Shown here piece by piece: positions 1 through 11,045 of a DNA stretch of 64,000 nucleotides. Made by a program: the position numbers and the translations under genes. The notes under the pieces are model-generated. The model was not told the DNA's origin, made no database searches, and was given only the letters and a program-made list of their open reading frames with translations. Positions within the stretch are counted from its first letter, which is position 1, and each line of letters starts with the position of its first letter. Origin of the DNA: Lentinus brumalis (taxonomy: Eukaryota > Basidiomycota > Agaricomycetes > Polyporales > Polyporaceae); contig MARA01000005.1 of the NCBI GenBank assembly GCA_001792895.1, positions 2,046,001 through 2,110,000 on the forward strand, written 5' to 3'.

Positions 1-1237
1 AGTTGATGGCGGGGAGGGCAGTTGCGTCATGGCCTGCGGCATCGGCTGGAAAATATCAAGCGCGTCCTTAATACTGTCTTGGAAGCTAGGAGTCCTGGCG
101 GAAACGCCGAGGTGGTCTTGCAGGAGGTGACTAGTCAACATGTCGAACACGTTGAAGGGATCCCCGGACGACGGTCCGGGAATGGACTGCGAGCTTGGGT
201 AAAGGTGGCAGTCGTCCCAGAGGCAAGCGAGAGCTTTGTCGGCGGGAGATTGCTGCTGGTAACCGTGCTGATTGCCCTGCGACGAGAGATAAGAGGCGGC
301 ATGACCGAAAGATGTCGTAGCGGTGTGAGCGGGTATTCGCAGGTGCTGCAGGTTGACATGTCCGACGAGCTCGGAGAGCGAGCTGAAGGTCGCGAAGCAA
401 CCACTCCATTTGCACTGTATGAATGACTCGGGCGACGACTGCAGGGCAGGTGACGGTAGTGAGCTGGGACTTGGTGACGGCATAGGGTTCCCGGAGTGGG
501 TGTGTGCGAAGGGCGAAGGAGAGAGCTCGAAAGTCGGGCTGGGGACTAGCTGTGGAGTTGACGTCGCGGAGTCCAGCGGTGGGAACGCAAGAGGGTCCTT
601 CTGCTGACCGTACGCCTGCGAATTCCCGGCAAGATAGGAATCGATGGCGGGGTCAGACATGAAGGAATAAGCTGCGGCCGCGGCTGCCTCGGAGGTGTAT
701 GGCCTGTAGTCGGCCTGCTCCAGGTGATGCTCGCTGCAGCACCTCAACTACAAGGCCCATAGTCAGCTCAAGTGGCGCGACAAGCATAGCGGAATGACTG
801 TGAAGTGCACTTACGAACTCCTCAAAGACCGTGCAATCAAGCTCTCCTGTGCACTGTTTGGCGCAGTCCTGACCATCGGCAATTTTTCCACATGTATCCA
901 CTTCATGGTGCGGGTCAGTGCAGGCGACGACGATGCACTGCTCCGTACATTGGGAGGTGAACTCTACCGTACAGGAGGCATCCTCGCATCCCTGTACACA
1001 CTCGTCGCAATCAAAGTCTTCCGCGGCCAAGCCGCAATCGTCCAAGCCGTCGCAGACAGGTTGGAACATGTCTTCCGAAGGCCCCTCGCAGTGCGTGCTC
1101 CTCAGTGCGGAGAAGTGCTCGTAGCTGGTCCGCAAGGGACGGTGAGATGCGGCTTTCGCGTAGTCGTCGCAGGAGGCGGCGTGCAGAGACGGACGCACGA
1201 CGGTTGGGAGGCTGGGGGATAAGCTGGGAGGGGCCAT
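1..1237 (-). CDS. C2H2 zinc-finger transcription factor, Zap1-like (3' part missing)
   Basis: Two exons are visible and the gene runs off the left edge. The start is ATG at 1237; a 67-nt GT-AG intron spans 748-814, after which the frame stays open to base 1. The N-terminal ~130 residues are very cysteine-rich, with closely spaced Cys pairs ending in a Cys-x-Asp-Pro-His-His stretch, resembling a metal-sensing activation region. Downstream come a Ser/Pro-rich linker, a C2H2 finger starting CKWSGC and ending in a His pair, and a second one starting CLWDDC and ending SHLLQDHLG. The C-x4-C spacing and the Leu-x-x-His-Leu-Leu-x-Asp-His ending resemble the paired fingers of the zinc regulator Zap1. 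The Zap1 assignment is inference; the DNA-binding block of later fingers would lie outside the window. Confidence 0.7.
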
Positions 1238-1469
1238 CGTTGTGATCCACTGAATGCACAGGCACTGAGGAGAGTACCTTCGCAGTCCCTCGCTCTCAGC
1301 CTTCGCGCTGATGTAAGCATACCGTCAATCGTCCCAGGCGCCCATGTGCAGCGCTCCCATTGGCTCAGACTCGATGTTTCGCAACGGTTTCGCCGGGTGC
1401 GGGCCACGCTCGCCCGTGAGCACGGCACACGACAGGAATCGACAGAGTAGGAACGCAGTTGATTATATA

Positions 1470-2495
1470 CTACCAGGTACAAGTATCTTCGCGATCGTAG
1501 ACAAGGTCTACTCCGTAGTACTTGCAGAGCCCCCAATTTGGGATGAAGTACCATGGGTTGGGCGTACCCGAACGGAGTACGATCTGCGGTCGCGAGCCGG
1601 GATGGAACAATCCTTCCCGCAGAGCCTCCCCTAGTGTCCACCACGACATCTCCTCCACTCCCATCGGCCACCACGGGTAGCGAAGGACGATCGTGCGCAC
1701 GCTCGGTGGCAGCGGCGCGAGTACGCTCAGCTTCGACGCGTTGATGATCTCCAGAGTCTCCACGTTCGGGCACACCTCGAGCATGTCCGCCACAACCTCG
1801 CTCGGCACACCGGACATTGAGAGGTGGCGCACGTTGGGAAGTATCGTCCGGGGCGACGGGGGCTGTCGCGAGTATGTGTGCTTCAGGTACGATGTGAGCG
1901 GACTAATTGCGGCGCTGCAGAACGCGTAGTCGACGGACAGGTGCGTAACCTGAGGGGGAAAGGGGTTGAATCGCAGTTGCTCGAAGATGTCTTCGTACCC
2001 CCAGTCAAGATACTTGACAGTGATGTGGCGGAGGTTGGGCAGGGAGTCGAGTGTTGAGATCGCGTACAACACGTTCGAAACAGCGCTGCTGCTGGGGTCC
2101 GAGTCGGAGAAGAGCTTGAGCTCGGACTCGCCGTCGCAAAGGAGGGCGTCTGGGGTGTGGCCACCCACATGGAAGGTGATGGAGCGACACCTATCTGCGT
2201 TCTGAGACGCCTCTGCGGTGAAGAGATCGCAGTTAGTCCGCTCAGGGATTACGCGAAGGAAAGCTTCTGCGTCAAGAGGGCAGGGGAGGTAGACGTCTCG
2301 CATGGCCACACGCATGAACAGCGCGAGCCACGTCTTGTTGACTCTGCAGATGTTTCTGAAGAGTTCACTGCGCTGGTCGGTGGTATGTGGTGCGTTCCAG
2401 GCTTCGGCGAGGATTTGCGAGACCAGCTCGGAGGGAAGCCACGGGTGCTCCATAGTCGTCTTAGACGAGAGAGGTGCGTAAACGGAGGATTGCAT
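1470..2495 (-). CDS. F-box-like / leucine-rich protein 1
   Basis: Single-exon gene of 341 codons. Near the N-terminus is an F-box-like segment (LPSELVSQILAEAW, then a Cys-Arg-Val-Asn-Lys-x-Trp helix), followed by irregular leucine-rich stretches (LPNLRHITVKYLDW, VTHLSVDYAF, VRHLSMSG, VETLEIINASKLSVL) that read as degenerate LRRs. This is the layout of the large F-box families of Agaricomycetes, which act as substrate adaptors of SCF ubiquitin ligases; the substrate cannot be guessed. The frame is open to 2591, but a TATA-like box at 2558-2566 lies inside that extension, so I prefer the ATG at 2495; the ATG at 2453, directly before the F-box, is the alternative. Confidence 0.7.
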   Translation of the reverse strand: MQSSVYAPLSSKTTMEHPWLPSELVSQILAEAWNAPHTTDQRSELFRNICRVNKTWLALFMRVAMRDVYLPCPLDAEAFLRVIPERTNCDLFTAEASQNADRCRSITFHVGGHTPDALLCDGESELKLFSDSDPSSSAVSNVLYAISTLDSLPNLRHITVKYLDWGYEDIFEQLRFNPFPPQVTHLSVDYAFCSAAISPLTSYLKHTYSRQPPSPRTILPNVRHLSMSGVPSEVVADMLEVCPNVETLEIINASKLSVLAPLPPSVRTIVLRYPWWPMGVEEMSWWTLGEALREGLFHPGSRPQIVLRSGTPNPWYFIPNWGLCKYYGVDLVYDREDTCTW

Positions 2496-2557
2496 GGAGG
2501 TCTTGCGAGGCGTGTGTGTCAGGAACGAATCGTGCTTGTAACTGCGCCCATACCGCG

Positions 2558-2566
2558 CCTTATATC
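2558..2566 (-). promoter_or_regulatory. TATA-like box of F-box-like gene 1
   Basis: Read on the minus strand this is GATATAAGG, about 63 nt upstream of the ATG at 2495. It argues against the longer start at 2591. Confidence 0.4.
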
Positions 2567-3038
2567 TGTCTGCGTCAAGTCTGCGATACATTTTGCCCAG
2601 GCCGGAGCGCGGCAGGTGTCATTCGGATGTGCATATCGGAACGGATGCTGACCTCCTGAGACAGAGAGAGCAACTACCATCCCGCGTCGTACTTCTTGCA
2701 GATTCAGTCGGTATCGCAATGGCAATCATGGTGGTAGAGTGGTGCCAAAGACATGGTGGTCCAGGATAGAATCATGATCTTGGTGTGGCCAGCCTGAGCC
2801 GCCGGTAGGCCGTGCCTGTTGGCAGTGTGCAGCGCCGGTTCGGATCCGGTCCGGCATTTCCAGTGCGCCCGCGGCCAGCGTGAGTCTCAGTCTCGTCTCA
2901 ACTCAGTCCAGCCCAGTTTCTGACAGTGACACATTTCCCGACATCGACTCTCGACGAACGAGAACTCTATCTCGGGGAATCCACGTATATTTTACACGAT
3001 CCGAAACCAGACTTCCGCACCAGGTTCTCAGTGCGAGC
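2567..3038. other. Intergenic region between F-box-like gene 1 and CCT-like gene
   Basis: It holds the upstream region of the F-box-like gene and the 3' region of the cytidylyltransferase-like gene, both on the minus strand. No open frame here has supporting motifs. A GGTTCGGATCC string near 2840 looks like a tRNA B box but no cloverleaf forms. Confidence 0.5.
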
Positions 3039-4095
3039 TCATATCCCGATGCCCGTTCCAAACTCGTCCACCTTCGGCTCCTCGAAAGGTGTCGACTCTG
3101 CTGGTTCCTCGAACGGTGTCTCTATGGCGCTCTGTAGTTCCGCTGCCGGCTCTGCGCCTTTACGCAATATCGCGGGGGCACCTCTCATAGTCCCTCTCGC
3201 CGACGCCGGCTCCCGCTCCTCCCTCTCCAAGTTCGTCCTCGAGGCCTCCTGCGACGGGGGCTGTCCGCGGAACGGGTCTTGGCTCTTCGGCATCGGCGTC
3301 GACATGTTCGTCCGCCGTGTAGGTATTGCTTTACCTGTCAGCAGCGCACGGCTCGTCATCATTTCGCATCCGGGCGCAACATCATGAACCAGCCCGAGGC
3401 ACGGAGTGGGGACTTACGGAGACTCTTCACAAGGTCATATCCCTTCAACCAGTCCCGGTCGCAATTTGGGTCGATGGACGTACCCTCGTCGATGGCAACG
3501 AAGTCAATCTGTCTCGCCCGCAGGAACTTCTCATGCAGCGTCCACGGCGCGTCCGGCACGACTTCGTCCACCCATCTGCAGTGGCGCAGCACCTCACACC
3601 TGTCCTCGTGCGCCAGCACCGGCGACGCATTGTGTTCTTCGCATTGGTCGTCCGAGAAGACGCCTACCAGGAGGTTTACGGAGGGGAAGGAGAGCTTTGC
3701 CTGGCGCAGTTGCAAGACGTCTCTTCGGGCATACCGGTGAGTGCATTGCGCCACAGTTCATGTTACGCAGTGTAGTACCTTGGGGTCAATGGCCCGAAGA
3801 CGCCATCCACATACACTCTCCATGTCCGCGAGTCGTCTCCCCTCCCACCGGCTAGTGATGTGTTCAGCGAGCGCTGCACATATGCTTGGATGTCCTCTGC
3901 GGTCAGCCCGACCGTGTCGAACTTCTCTTTCGCGGACGGCAAAGGGGCTGGCTCGCCACCGCCGAACCTCGGTGGCGGACCCAGGTCGGCTATGCTCGAT
4001 TCCATAGACCGCGGGCCATCCGAGATCACGTCGTAGTCCGCTAGGTCGTCTGTTGACATGACAGAAAGCGCATCCAGGGAGCGGTGCATGGTCAT
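3039..4095 (-). CDS. Choline-phosphate cytidylyltransferase-like protein lacking the HxGH motif
   Basis: Three exons (4095-3779, 3722-3418, 3334-3039) give 305 codons plus stop. The core matches CTP:phosphocholine cytidylyltransferases, which make CDP-choline in the Kennedy pathway: WRVYVDGVF, then LRQAKLSFPSV, LLVGVFSDDQCE, RCEVLRHCRWVDEVV, FVAIDEGTS and KGYDLVKSLRKAIPTRRT. The nucleotide-binding signature should follow VDGVF directly as HxGH, but the sequence there reads GPLTPRDV, the same length without either catalytic histidine. The second CTP motif (RTEGISTS type) is also weak, reading RTNMSTP. The tail is rich in Glu, Pro and Ser and contains a repeated TPFEEP. The family assignment is secure; activity is doubtful. 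It may be a pseudoenzyme, a decaying paralogue, or a gene with a local sequence fault. Confidence 0.75.
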
Positions 4096-5523
4096 GGAGG
4101 GGGGGGGGGCGGAGGGAGGATGGGGTACGCAGACGAGCTATCGACTGTACAAGGTCGCAAGCTCAAGTCCCCGCGCTCCTAGGGTCGGTGGATGTAGGAG
4201 GAAGACTGCAACAAGCTTTAGGAAGAGCTGGGAGAGCAGCTCGTGATGAGATTCGCCTCGTGCTGTCGGACTTCTGTCCCTGCTCCCACTTTGCTCCCAC
4301 CTTCTGGATGGCCTTCCCAGGGCCTAGACATGCCGCCCAGGCTCTTGAATGTCCGAGCTCCTGAGCAGCTCGAATACGTACGCTTGTTGCACTGGATGTG
4401 TGCAGTCTCCGGTGTTTGCGTGTGGGGTAATTTTATCAGATGACTGGAGCCGATCACATATGTAGTACGTTGGCTAACTCTGAGGCCTGTGAGGCTCGCC
4501 CAGTCGGGTTCATGTGCGTGTTCTTCGTCTCCACGAGCTATGCAACTCAGTTACTTATAGCGTGTGCCTACTTTTTTCGAAGGTACGTTCTCTTCGCCGT
4601 GTCTCACCGGTCCCCGCCAAGGGGCCGTATCAGACTTCGTTCGGTCGTCCCCGCGGGCGTACTGACCAGTGACCACGAGCTGCTTTCGAAGGCATTCCAT
4701 GAGTCTGTTCCAACATGAACGCCGAAACCATTGGGGAAATACCCATCTCTGACGTCGTCGAAGATAAGAGAACAACGCCTGCCCGCATGGAACGCCACAA
4801 CAGGACAGACATCTCTGTGCGGAGTCTCGGACGGACCATAGCTGCTCATTCTCGCCCGACTTAGCCATCATCGTCCCTAGCAGAATGATCTAGTGCGGGC
4901 CGTCCACGTACGGCATACCGCCCGACACTGTACTCCTGCTGTTATATTAAGCATTGCGCTCTTTCGGAACCCGAGATCCTAGACCTGGTTTCACTCAGCT
5001 CATGGACGTCGATAAGTCATGCGGGTCATTGACGGTAGGTCGACAGGTAGATCTCCCGATTCTTACAACGCCGTGCTGGAACACTACTCGACATCGACCT
5101 ATTCCGGTGATCCCCATGCATCAGGGACGGTGTACTCGACATGCTTGAGCCCCATGCACCCCACCATAAGAAGTCTTCAGCTCACCATCCCGCGTGAGGA
5201 CTCCAAGATGGTCAAGCGAGTGTCCTTTTCGCGCGGAAACATCACACAAGATTCATCGACCACTTCATAGGCCCGGGGGTCTGGGAGAACAATGAGAGAG
5301 TGACAAGTTCTGTTCAAATTCCAATTTCCCCGTCAGGGACCTGCTATAACCCCGAGCACTCTATAAAACCCGAATTTAGCTGTGTATCCTACAACAAAGC
5401 CCGACGAGTGTCGCAGTGCCAGGCAATCTGCCTGCGGACGCGTCTCGATATCCAACAATGGTCGTGTCCCCGTGTGTTTCGTGATCGTATATCGGATCGT
5501 GGAAGTAAAAGCTGCAACAGGCG
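4096..5523. other. 1.4-kb intergenic region upstream of the CCT-like gene
   Basis: A run of 11 G at 4099-4109 lies three bases before the CCT-like ATG, so the transcript would carry a C11 tract in its leader. Open frames at 4551-4871 (minus) and 4954-5575 (plus) show no motifs, no intron logic and no biased composition, and I do not call them genes. The right end holds the 3' region of the SLC35F gene. Confidence 0.5.
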
Positions 5524-7197
5524 CTATACCTGGCCAGCGACGATGTTTGGGCCGCCTTCGCGGGGCTGGATGTAGTTCGGCGCACGAGGGTCAATCTTGC
5601 CTTGCTCTTCCGCTAGAGAACGATTTGTCAGAACCAACCAGTATCCTTGGCTGCAACAGAGGAAGGGATCGGACGTACGTGTCGCGTGCCAGAAGTAGAT
5701 GACCAGGCCGAGTATAACGACCACAAATGCAGGAAAGTACAGCCAGTAGACGGTGTAGTGCTATGCCAAGGCAGGCTCGTCAACTCAATGCCCGTGTCAG
5801 TGAGATGAGATGCTCAAGACGCACGAAGAGGAACAGCCCAAAGAGGAGACCGTAGAAGTCAGACGACAGCAGACTGAGGTTGTAGTATGCAGACGACGCC
5901 ATGCGGTACAGGATCGGGGCGACCGTGTACAGAATGAACATGGCTGCGGTATACGCGACGAGCAAGCCAACTGTATGAAGCGATGCCATGTCAGCAAGAC
6001 CGGCCACAAGAATGTAATCAGGAAGACTCACTCGTCGTTCCGTTCCAGCTTGCAGTGGTCATGTCCTTGTGCTCGAGGGCGGCAGCTTGGATGCCGTTGA
6101 TGAGCACGCCCCACATGCCGAGCTGTCCGACGACCTCGTACAGAGGAGACTTGCGGACGAAGAACTCCTCCGTCGCGTTTGCTGCAGGTGGAGATCGTGA
6201 ATTGCACTCGAAAGACGCCATGTGAGCGAGACTCACTGAAGCCGTAAAGCGACGCGCCGACGAGCATGAAGACGTCACCCTTAGCACGGCTGAGGGCAGG
6301 CCAGTCCTTGTCCGTGATCTCATCCGATGCAACAAGCATACCCAATCCGCCGATACAGATGAAGATACCCTGCGTGCGCGCGATTATGGATATTATGGGT
6401 GAGCACAAACAACGCAAGAATCGAGGTCGGTTAGACTTACAAGAAGCTGTGTCCAGTGGTACTTCGGACGCATGTAGATCCAGCAGAAGAGGAGGCAGAC
6501 GGGGATCGCCCATGCATCAAGAAGCATACATGACAGCAGCGTCGTGTACTGGTATGCTTTCACGACCAAGAAGTTGCCTTCTACGTCGCATGCGGCAAGG
6601 ATGAAGTCTGTTTGTATGGCAGGCAATCAGAGAGGTGCGGGGAACGCGATCGGGTTTTGTGGGCGTACACTTCCATCCGTCCCTGATAATCATCTTTAAC
6701 CATCCTACGAAGCCATCTGTCCTAACCGATCAACATTCCAGCGCGTAGAGTCACGACACGACTGGGAACTCACACTTGTATATTGTGTATGGCGTATAGA
6801 TAACGAATAAAGAGAAGTAGCTGCAAACCAGGTCAACCCCTTGTCACGACGAGTGTAAAACCCAAGAGCACACTCACAGGAAGAACGTCTGCGTAGTCGG
6901 CAACGCCCAGTTCCGCCCCACAAGCTCCGTCGTCGTCACGTTCGTGCAGGTTATGCACAACGAGACGACCTGACCGGCCAGCAATGACCAGACGAAACGC
7001 TTCGTCCAAATACTTGCGAACCGTCTCCATACACTTGCGAGGAATGCTCCAGGGGACGAGTAGTCGAGCGGGGGTCGTACACTCTGTGGCTGCTGCAATC
7101 CGCCGAGACTCTGTACGTCTGCCGCGCCCTCATCGTACGCAAGAGGGGGCTCCTTGGCGAGGTCTGCCTTAGTGTCCTGGTGTGAGGAGTTCGACAT
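5524..7197 (-). CDS. SLC35F-type solute carrier (drug/metabolite transporter superfamily)
   Basis: A nine-exon membrane protein of the SLC35F1/F2/F6 (DUF914) family, normally with ten transmembrane helices. Recognisable blocks in order are SLLAGQVVSLCITCTN, ALPTTQTFFL, YFSLFVIYTPYTIYK, FILAACDVEGNFLVVKAYQY, LLSCMLLDAWAIPV, GIFICIGGLGMLVASDE, KGDVFMLVGASLYGF, TEEFFVRKSPLYEVVGQLG, LLVAYTAAMFILYTVAPILY, SSDFYGLLFGLFLF and VVVILGLVIYFWHAT. The last exon adds a hydrophilic tail ending NIVAGQV. Fungal members are likely Golgi or vacuolar membrane transporters; the substrate is unknown. I chose the ATG at 7197 (MSNSSHQD); an upstream in-frame ATG at 7269 is possible but lies closer to the TATA-like box. 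All intron junctions followed keep the frame. Confidence 0.88.
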
Positions 7198-7602
7198 GGT
7201 GCTTGAGCGCGCTGGTGCGGGGGATCGCGAGGTGCTTTGTACCGGCTGTCTTAAGAGCAGGAGAGACAAGTAGACCAGGGCAGCGATGGCTGGTCCCAGT
7301 TTATAGTGGGCAAGCTTGGCTAGGGGAGTTGCGAGAGACAGAACTCAACCGCACACTGGAGCAGTCCTCCCAGGAATGTCCAAAACATGATCTAAGAGCA
7401 TGATCTAGTACAGGCGCCCGGGAGCAATCTGTTATCAGTTAGCCTCTTTTGAATAGATCCGCCACAAATATGGGGGATAAGCCCCACTTATCAGCGCGTT
7501 ATCTCGGTATTCCCACGCTGCGGTGTGTTCGTCGGGCCCAGTCAGAGCGAGCGCTCGTTTACTTGACTGCTCCTGCTACATACTCGGACTCCTGCAGCAA
7601 CG
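7198..7602. promoter_or_regulatory. Divergent promoter between SLC35F-type gene and U2AF large subunit
   Basis: A 405-bp region between two start codons on opposite strands. A TATA-like CTATAA on the minus strand (7301-7306) lies ~100 nt upstream of the transporter ATG. A pyrimidine-rich segment precedes the plus-strand ATG at 7603. Confidence 0.5.
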
Positions 7603-10600
7603 ATGGCAACCCCAGCAGGCGACGAACCTGGTGAGTACGAACGTCTTCCTCTTCTTTCGTCCTTCCCATTCCACTCTCGCGGCAGGGATGAGCCACAGCC
7701 GAGACGACGAAAAGGACGATGATAGGTGACCTCCGCCTCCGCCGGCCACCTCATCCTGCCCACTTTCTAGCACACAGACCCAGCGTGTACCCATGTGCAC
7801 ACAAACAGCTCTTGTCTTCCCTTTCACAGCTTTTTACAGCTAGCTTGCGTTCCGTCCGTGCCCTTACCAGGAATTGTGTTGTGTCGCTGCGGACGCCTCT
7901 CCGCCACCCCATTATCGCTCTACTGACCGACCGCAGAAAGTCAAAGTCACGGGTACTCCTTGCCATGGAGGACCCAGGCGGAGACTTCGTCTGTATGGGC
8001 GATGGACTGGCGGGTCCTGTCTGGATAAGCGGAAATGGAAGTCGTTCGGGCGACCGGACTTTCTTGAGTATGTTTCTGCCTTCCAATCCCCGCCCCAGGG
8101 ATGTGCAACAAGCCTCCATATTCATTAGGGCTTCGAACGGGAAGAACATGCAGAGATGCATCTTCGTCCCTTCGACATGCCCGACCTGGTGAGCATTTGC
8201 CTCGCGTGCGTGTTTATTCCAAGCCTTTCCGTCACTTGAGGCTCAAGAGGTTGTCTTCAGCAGATGATTGGCACTGTGGGGTGGGGGACGTTGTTACAGC
8301 GGGCACGCAGGACAGTGGAAGTGGCATTACGGTCGCCGGGCAGAACATTGGAGATTAGCGGGCGATCGAGTCTCATTTCTATTACTCTCCCGTGGCTGCC
8401 TGTGCCACTCTTTGCACTTGGCTACATGGACTGTGGTGGATACGGCGGTGGGCGCGAGGACATCCCTTCCATCCTGGCAATTAACCACCTAGCCCGTCGA
8501 TAACCATCCGATTCAGGTCCATGATGTTAGAGTGGCAGACATGGACATCGTACGCATGGTGTGGACCACAGGGTCGGGCAGATACCGACGCCAATGAGCC
8601 CGCCCAAGCGTCATGTCGGCCGTCGATGACGGGAACTGCCATGAAGGTCATTTTGACCGTTTGCTATCCCCGGAATGGACAATGTTTCTAATCTTCCGGA
8701 CGTTCTTTAGCGGATGCACCATGCTCACGCAGTTTTCACCTCCTACAGCGCGCTACGGCGACCCCCGCCCCCATCCTACCCGCGACCACGACCGGGACCC
8801 GCGTGAGCGCAGGCACCGCGACGACCACCGCGAACGAGGCGACCGCGAACGAGGAGACCGTGACCGGGAGCGCTACGAGTCCCGCCGGCACTCCGAACGA
8901 GACAGAGGAGACCGCGACAGCCACCGTGACCGCGGCGACCGCTACGCGGGTCGTGGCGGCGGCCGCGAGGACTACGAGGAGTACGCTCGGCGTCACCGTG
9001 GTGAAGATGACCGTCGACGGGAGCGCCGCCCAGATGGTGGCGAAGATCACGGTCACCGCCGTCCTCCGCGCGGCGGCGGCGACGACGACAGAGGAGACAG
9101 GCGGGGACGGGGAAGACAGCGTGAGGGGTTGGGAACACCTGAGAGGAGGTCTCCGACCCCGCCGGATGCGGTGCCTCTATCGCAGAGGAAGAGGAAGGCC
9201 AGCGGGTGGGACGTCCACGCCCCTGGGTACGAGCAGTACACGGCCATGCAAGCGAAACAGACTGGTAAGTTCCCATGCCGTGTTGTGATAGGATTCGGTT
9301 CTTGCCTTGAGTTGCAATCGCACCCTTCACCGTCTTGCCGATTGACTTCACGATTTCTCGTATAAGCCAGTGGCAGGACGCTTGGATATATCCGTCGAAT
9401 GTTCTGCCCTGAGTATAACTCTCGGGTGCAGTCTTCCCGGCTTCTGCTTGCGTGCACAATATGCCTTGTATCGGTTGATGGTGTGGCAGTATCCTAAACT
9501 TGAGGATCATGTGCCCAGCACCAGCTACCGTTTTGCTGGGGCGTGTGTGCTCGCAATATGCTATCGTGCCGGCATGCGACCTTCGGAGTCGGTGTTTCCC
9601 GCTGGTTCTCCTACCGCGGTGTTCAGGCCGTGCTTGTAGATTTGCAGTTGCCGCGGAGACACTCGGACAGAGATGACTGTGCATCAGAACTCGTTCCTCA
9701 CGTACTCCGTGTTTCTAGGGTTGTTCAATCTGCCAGGTGCAAACCGCACTCAAATCCCACCAATCCTGGCGATCCCTGGGCTTCCACCACCAATGCCCGT
9801 GTCCACGTTCGGTATGGGCACCGGCGTCAACCCTAACTTGTCACGCCAATCCCGTCGGCTGTACATTGGCAGCATCACGCCTGACATCAATGAGCAAAAC
9901 CTGACGGACTTCTTCAACTCGAAGATGAAGGAGATGAACCTCGGGACGGGTAATCCGGGCAACCCGGTCTTGGCAGTGCAGTGCAACTACGAGAAGAACT
10001 ACGCGTTTGTCGAGGTGAGTTTTCGGCTATGATAGGGTGCACACGCCTCGTTGTACTAACCTTTGCGCCACCAGTTCCGTAGTGCAGAGGATGCGACCGC
10101 GGCGATGGCCTTCGATGGCATAATCTTCCTCAACGGGCCGCTCAAGATTCGACGACCCAAGGATTATGGGGGCCCTGACATGATGGCGCCCAACTTGCAC
10201 GTTCCGGGCGTCGTTTCCACGAACGTACCGGACTCTGCGAACAAAATCTTCGTTGGCGGGCTGCCGACGTACCTCAACGAGGAACAGGTCATGGAGCTGC
10301 TCAGCACGTTCGGCGAACTGAAGGCGTTCAACCTCGTGAGAGAAAACGGGAACGGTCCTTCGAAGGTGCGTTTCATCAGTGGGTGGAGGGTGGTCAACTG
10401 CAGGGACTGACAGCGGGCTACTAGGGTTATGCGTTCTTCGAGTACGTCGAGGCGGATGTCACTGACGACGCCATCCAATCACTGAACGGCATGGAGTTGG
10501 GAGACAAGACCCTCGTTGTGCAACGTGCTTCTGTCGGCGCAAAACCGGGCCAACCGCCCATTCCGGGTCTCACTGACTTCAATCCGGAGATTCCCAAGCC

Positions 10601-11045
10601 CATCATGCCCGTGGGGGACCTGTCTGCATCGCAGGACCGCATCCTCCTCATGCTGAACATGGTTGTCCCCGAGGAGCTCACGGACGACCAGGAATACGCG
10701 GACATCCTGGAGGACATCAAGGAGGAGTGCGGCAAGTACGGGCCCGTGGAGGACCTGCGGATCCCGCGTCCGGTGAAGAAGGACAAGACGAAGTGGGGCG
10801 AGGGCGGTCGCGAGAGCGCGTTGGCGGCGCAGCGTGCGGACGAGGCCGCTGGGGTCGGGCGGGTCTACGTGAAATACGTGGACCCGCACAGCGCAGCGGA
10901 CGCGCTGAAGGCACTCGCTGGGCGGAGCTTCGCAGGGAGGAGCATCATTGCGACACTTCTGAGCGACGACGCGAACACGACGCCCCCGCTGAACCTGATC
11001 TTCGCCCCGCAGCCCGACGCGCCACCCCCTCTGCCGCAGGACTAG
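7603..11045 (+). CDS. U2 snRNP auxiliary factor large subunit (U2AF65)
   Basis: Splicing factor that binds the polypyrimidine tract at 3' splice sites. A charged Arg/Asp/Glu/His domain (about 8750-9130) is followed by a ligand-like QRKRKASGWDVH segment (SF1/SF3b contact region), GLFNLPGANRTQ (9719 on), RRM1 with RRLYIGSITP and NYAFVEF, RRM2 with NKIFVGGLP and GYAFFEYV, and the C-terminal U2AF-homology RRM (ILLMLNMV ... GRVYVKYV). Introns 9265-9718, 10015-10074 and 10366-10434 are clear, and the stop is at 11043. The 5' end is less sure: exons 7603-7630 (MATPAGDEP) and 7686-7725 fit, but the junction to the charged exon is not proven. An acceptor at 8710 keeps the frame and would give a 985-nt intron; the acceptor at about 8750 does not. 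Confidence 0.9.

Noticed and set aside
2780..2860. tRNA gene suggested by a GGTTCGGATCC B-box-like string
   Set aside because: No matching acceptor stem, D arm or A box in a suitable position.
8776..9684. Long minus-strand open frames opposite the U2AF charged domain
   Set aside because: They mirror the repetitive Arg/Asp codons of the real gene and have no motifs of their own.
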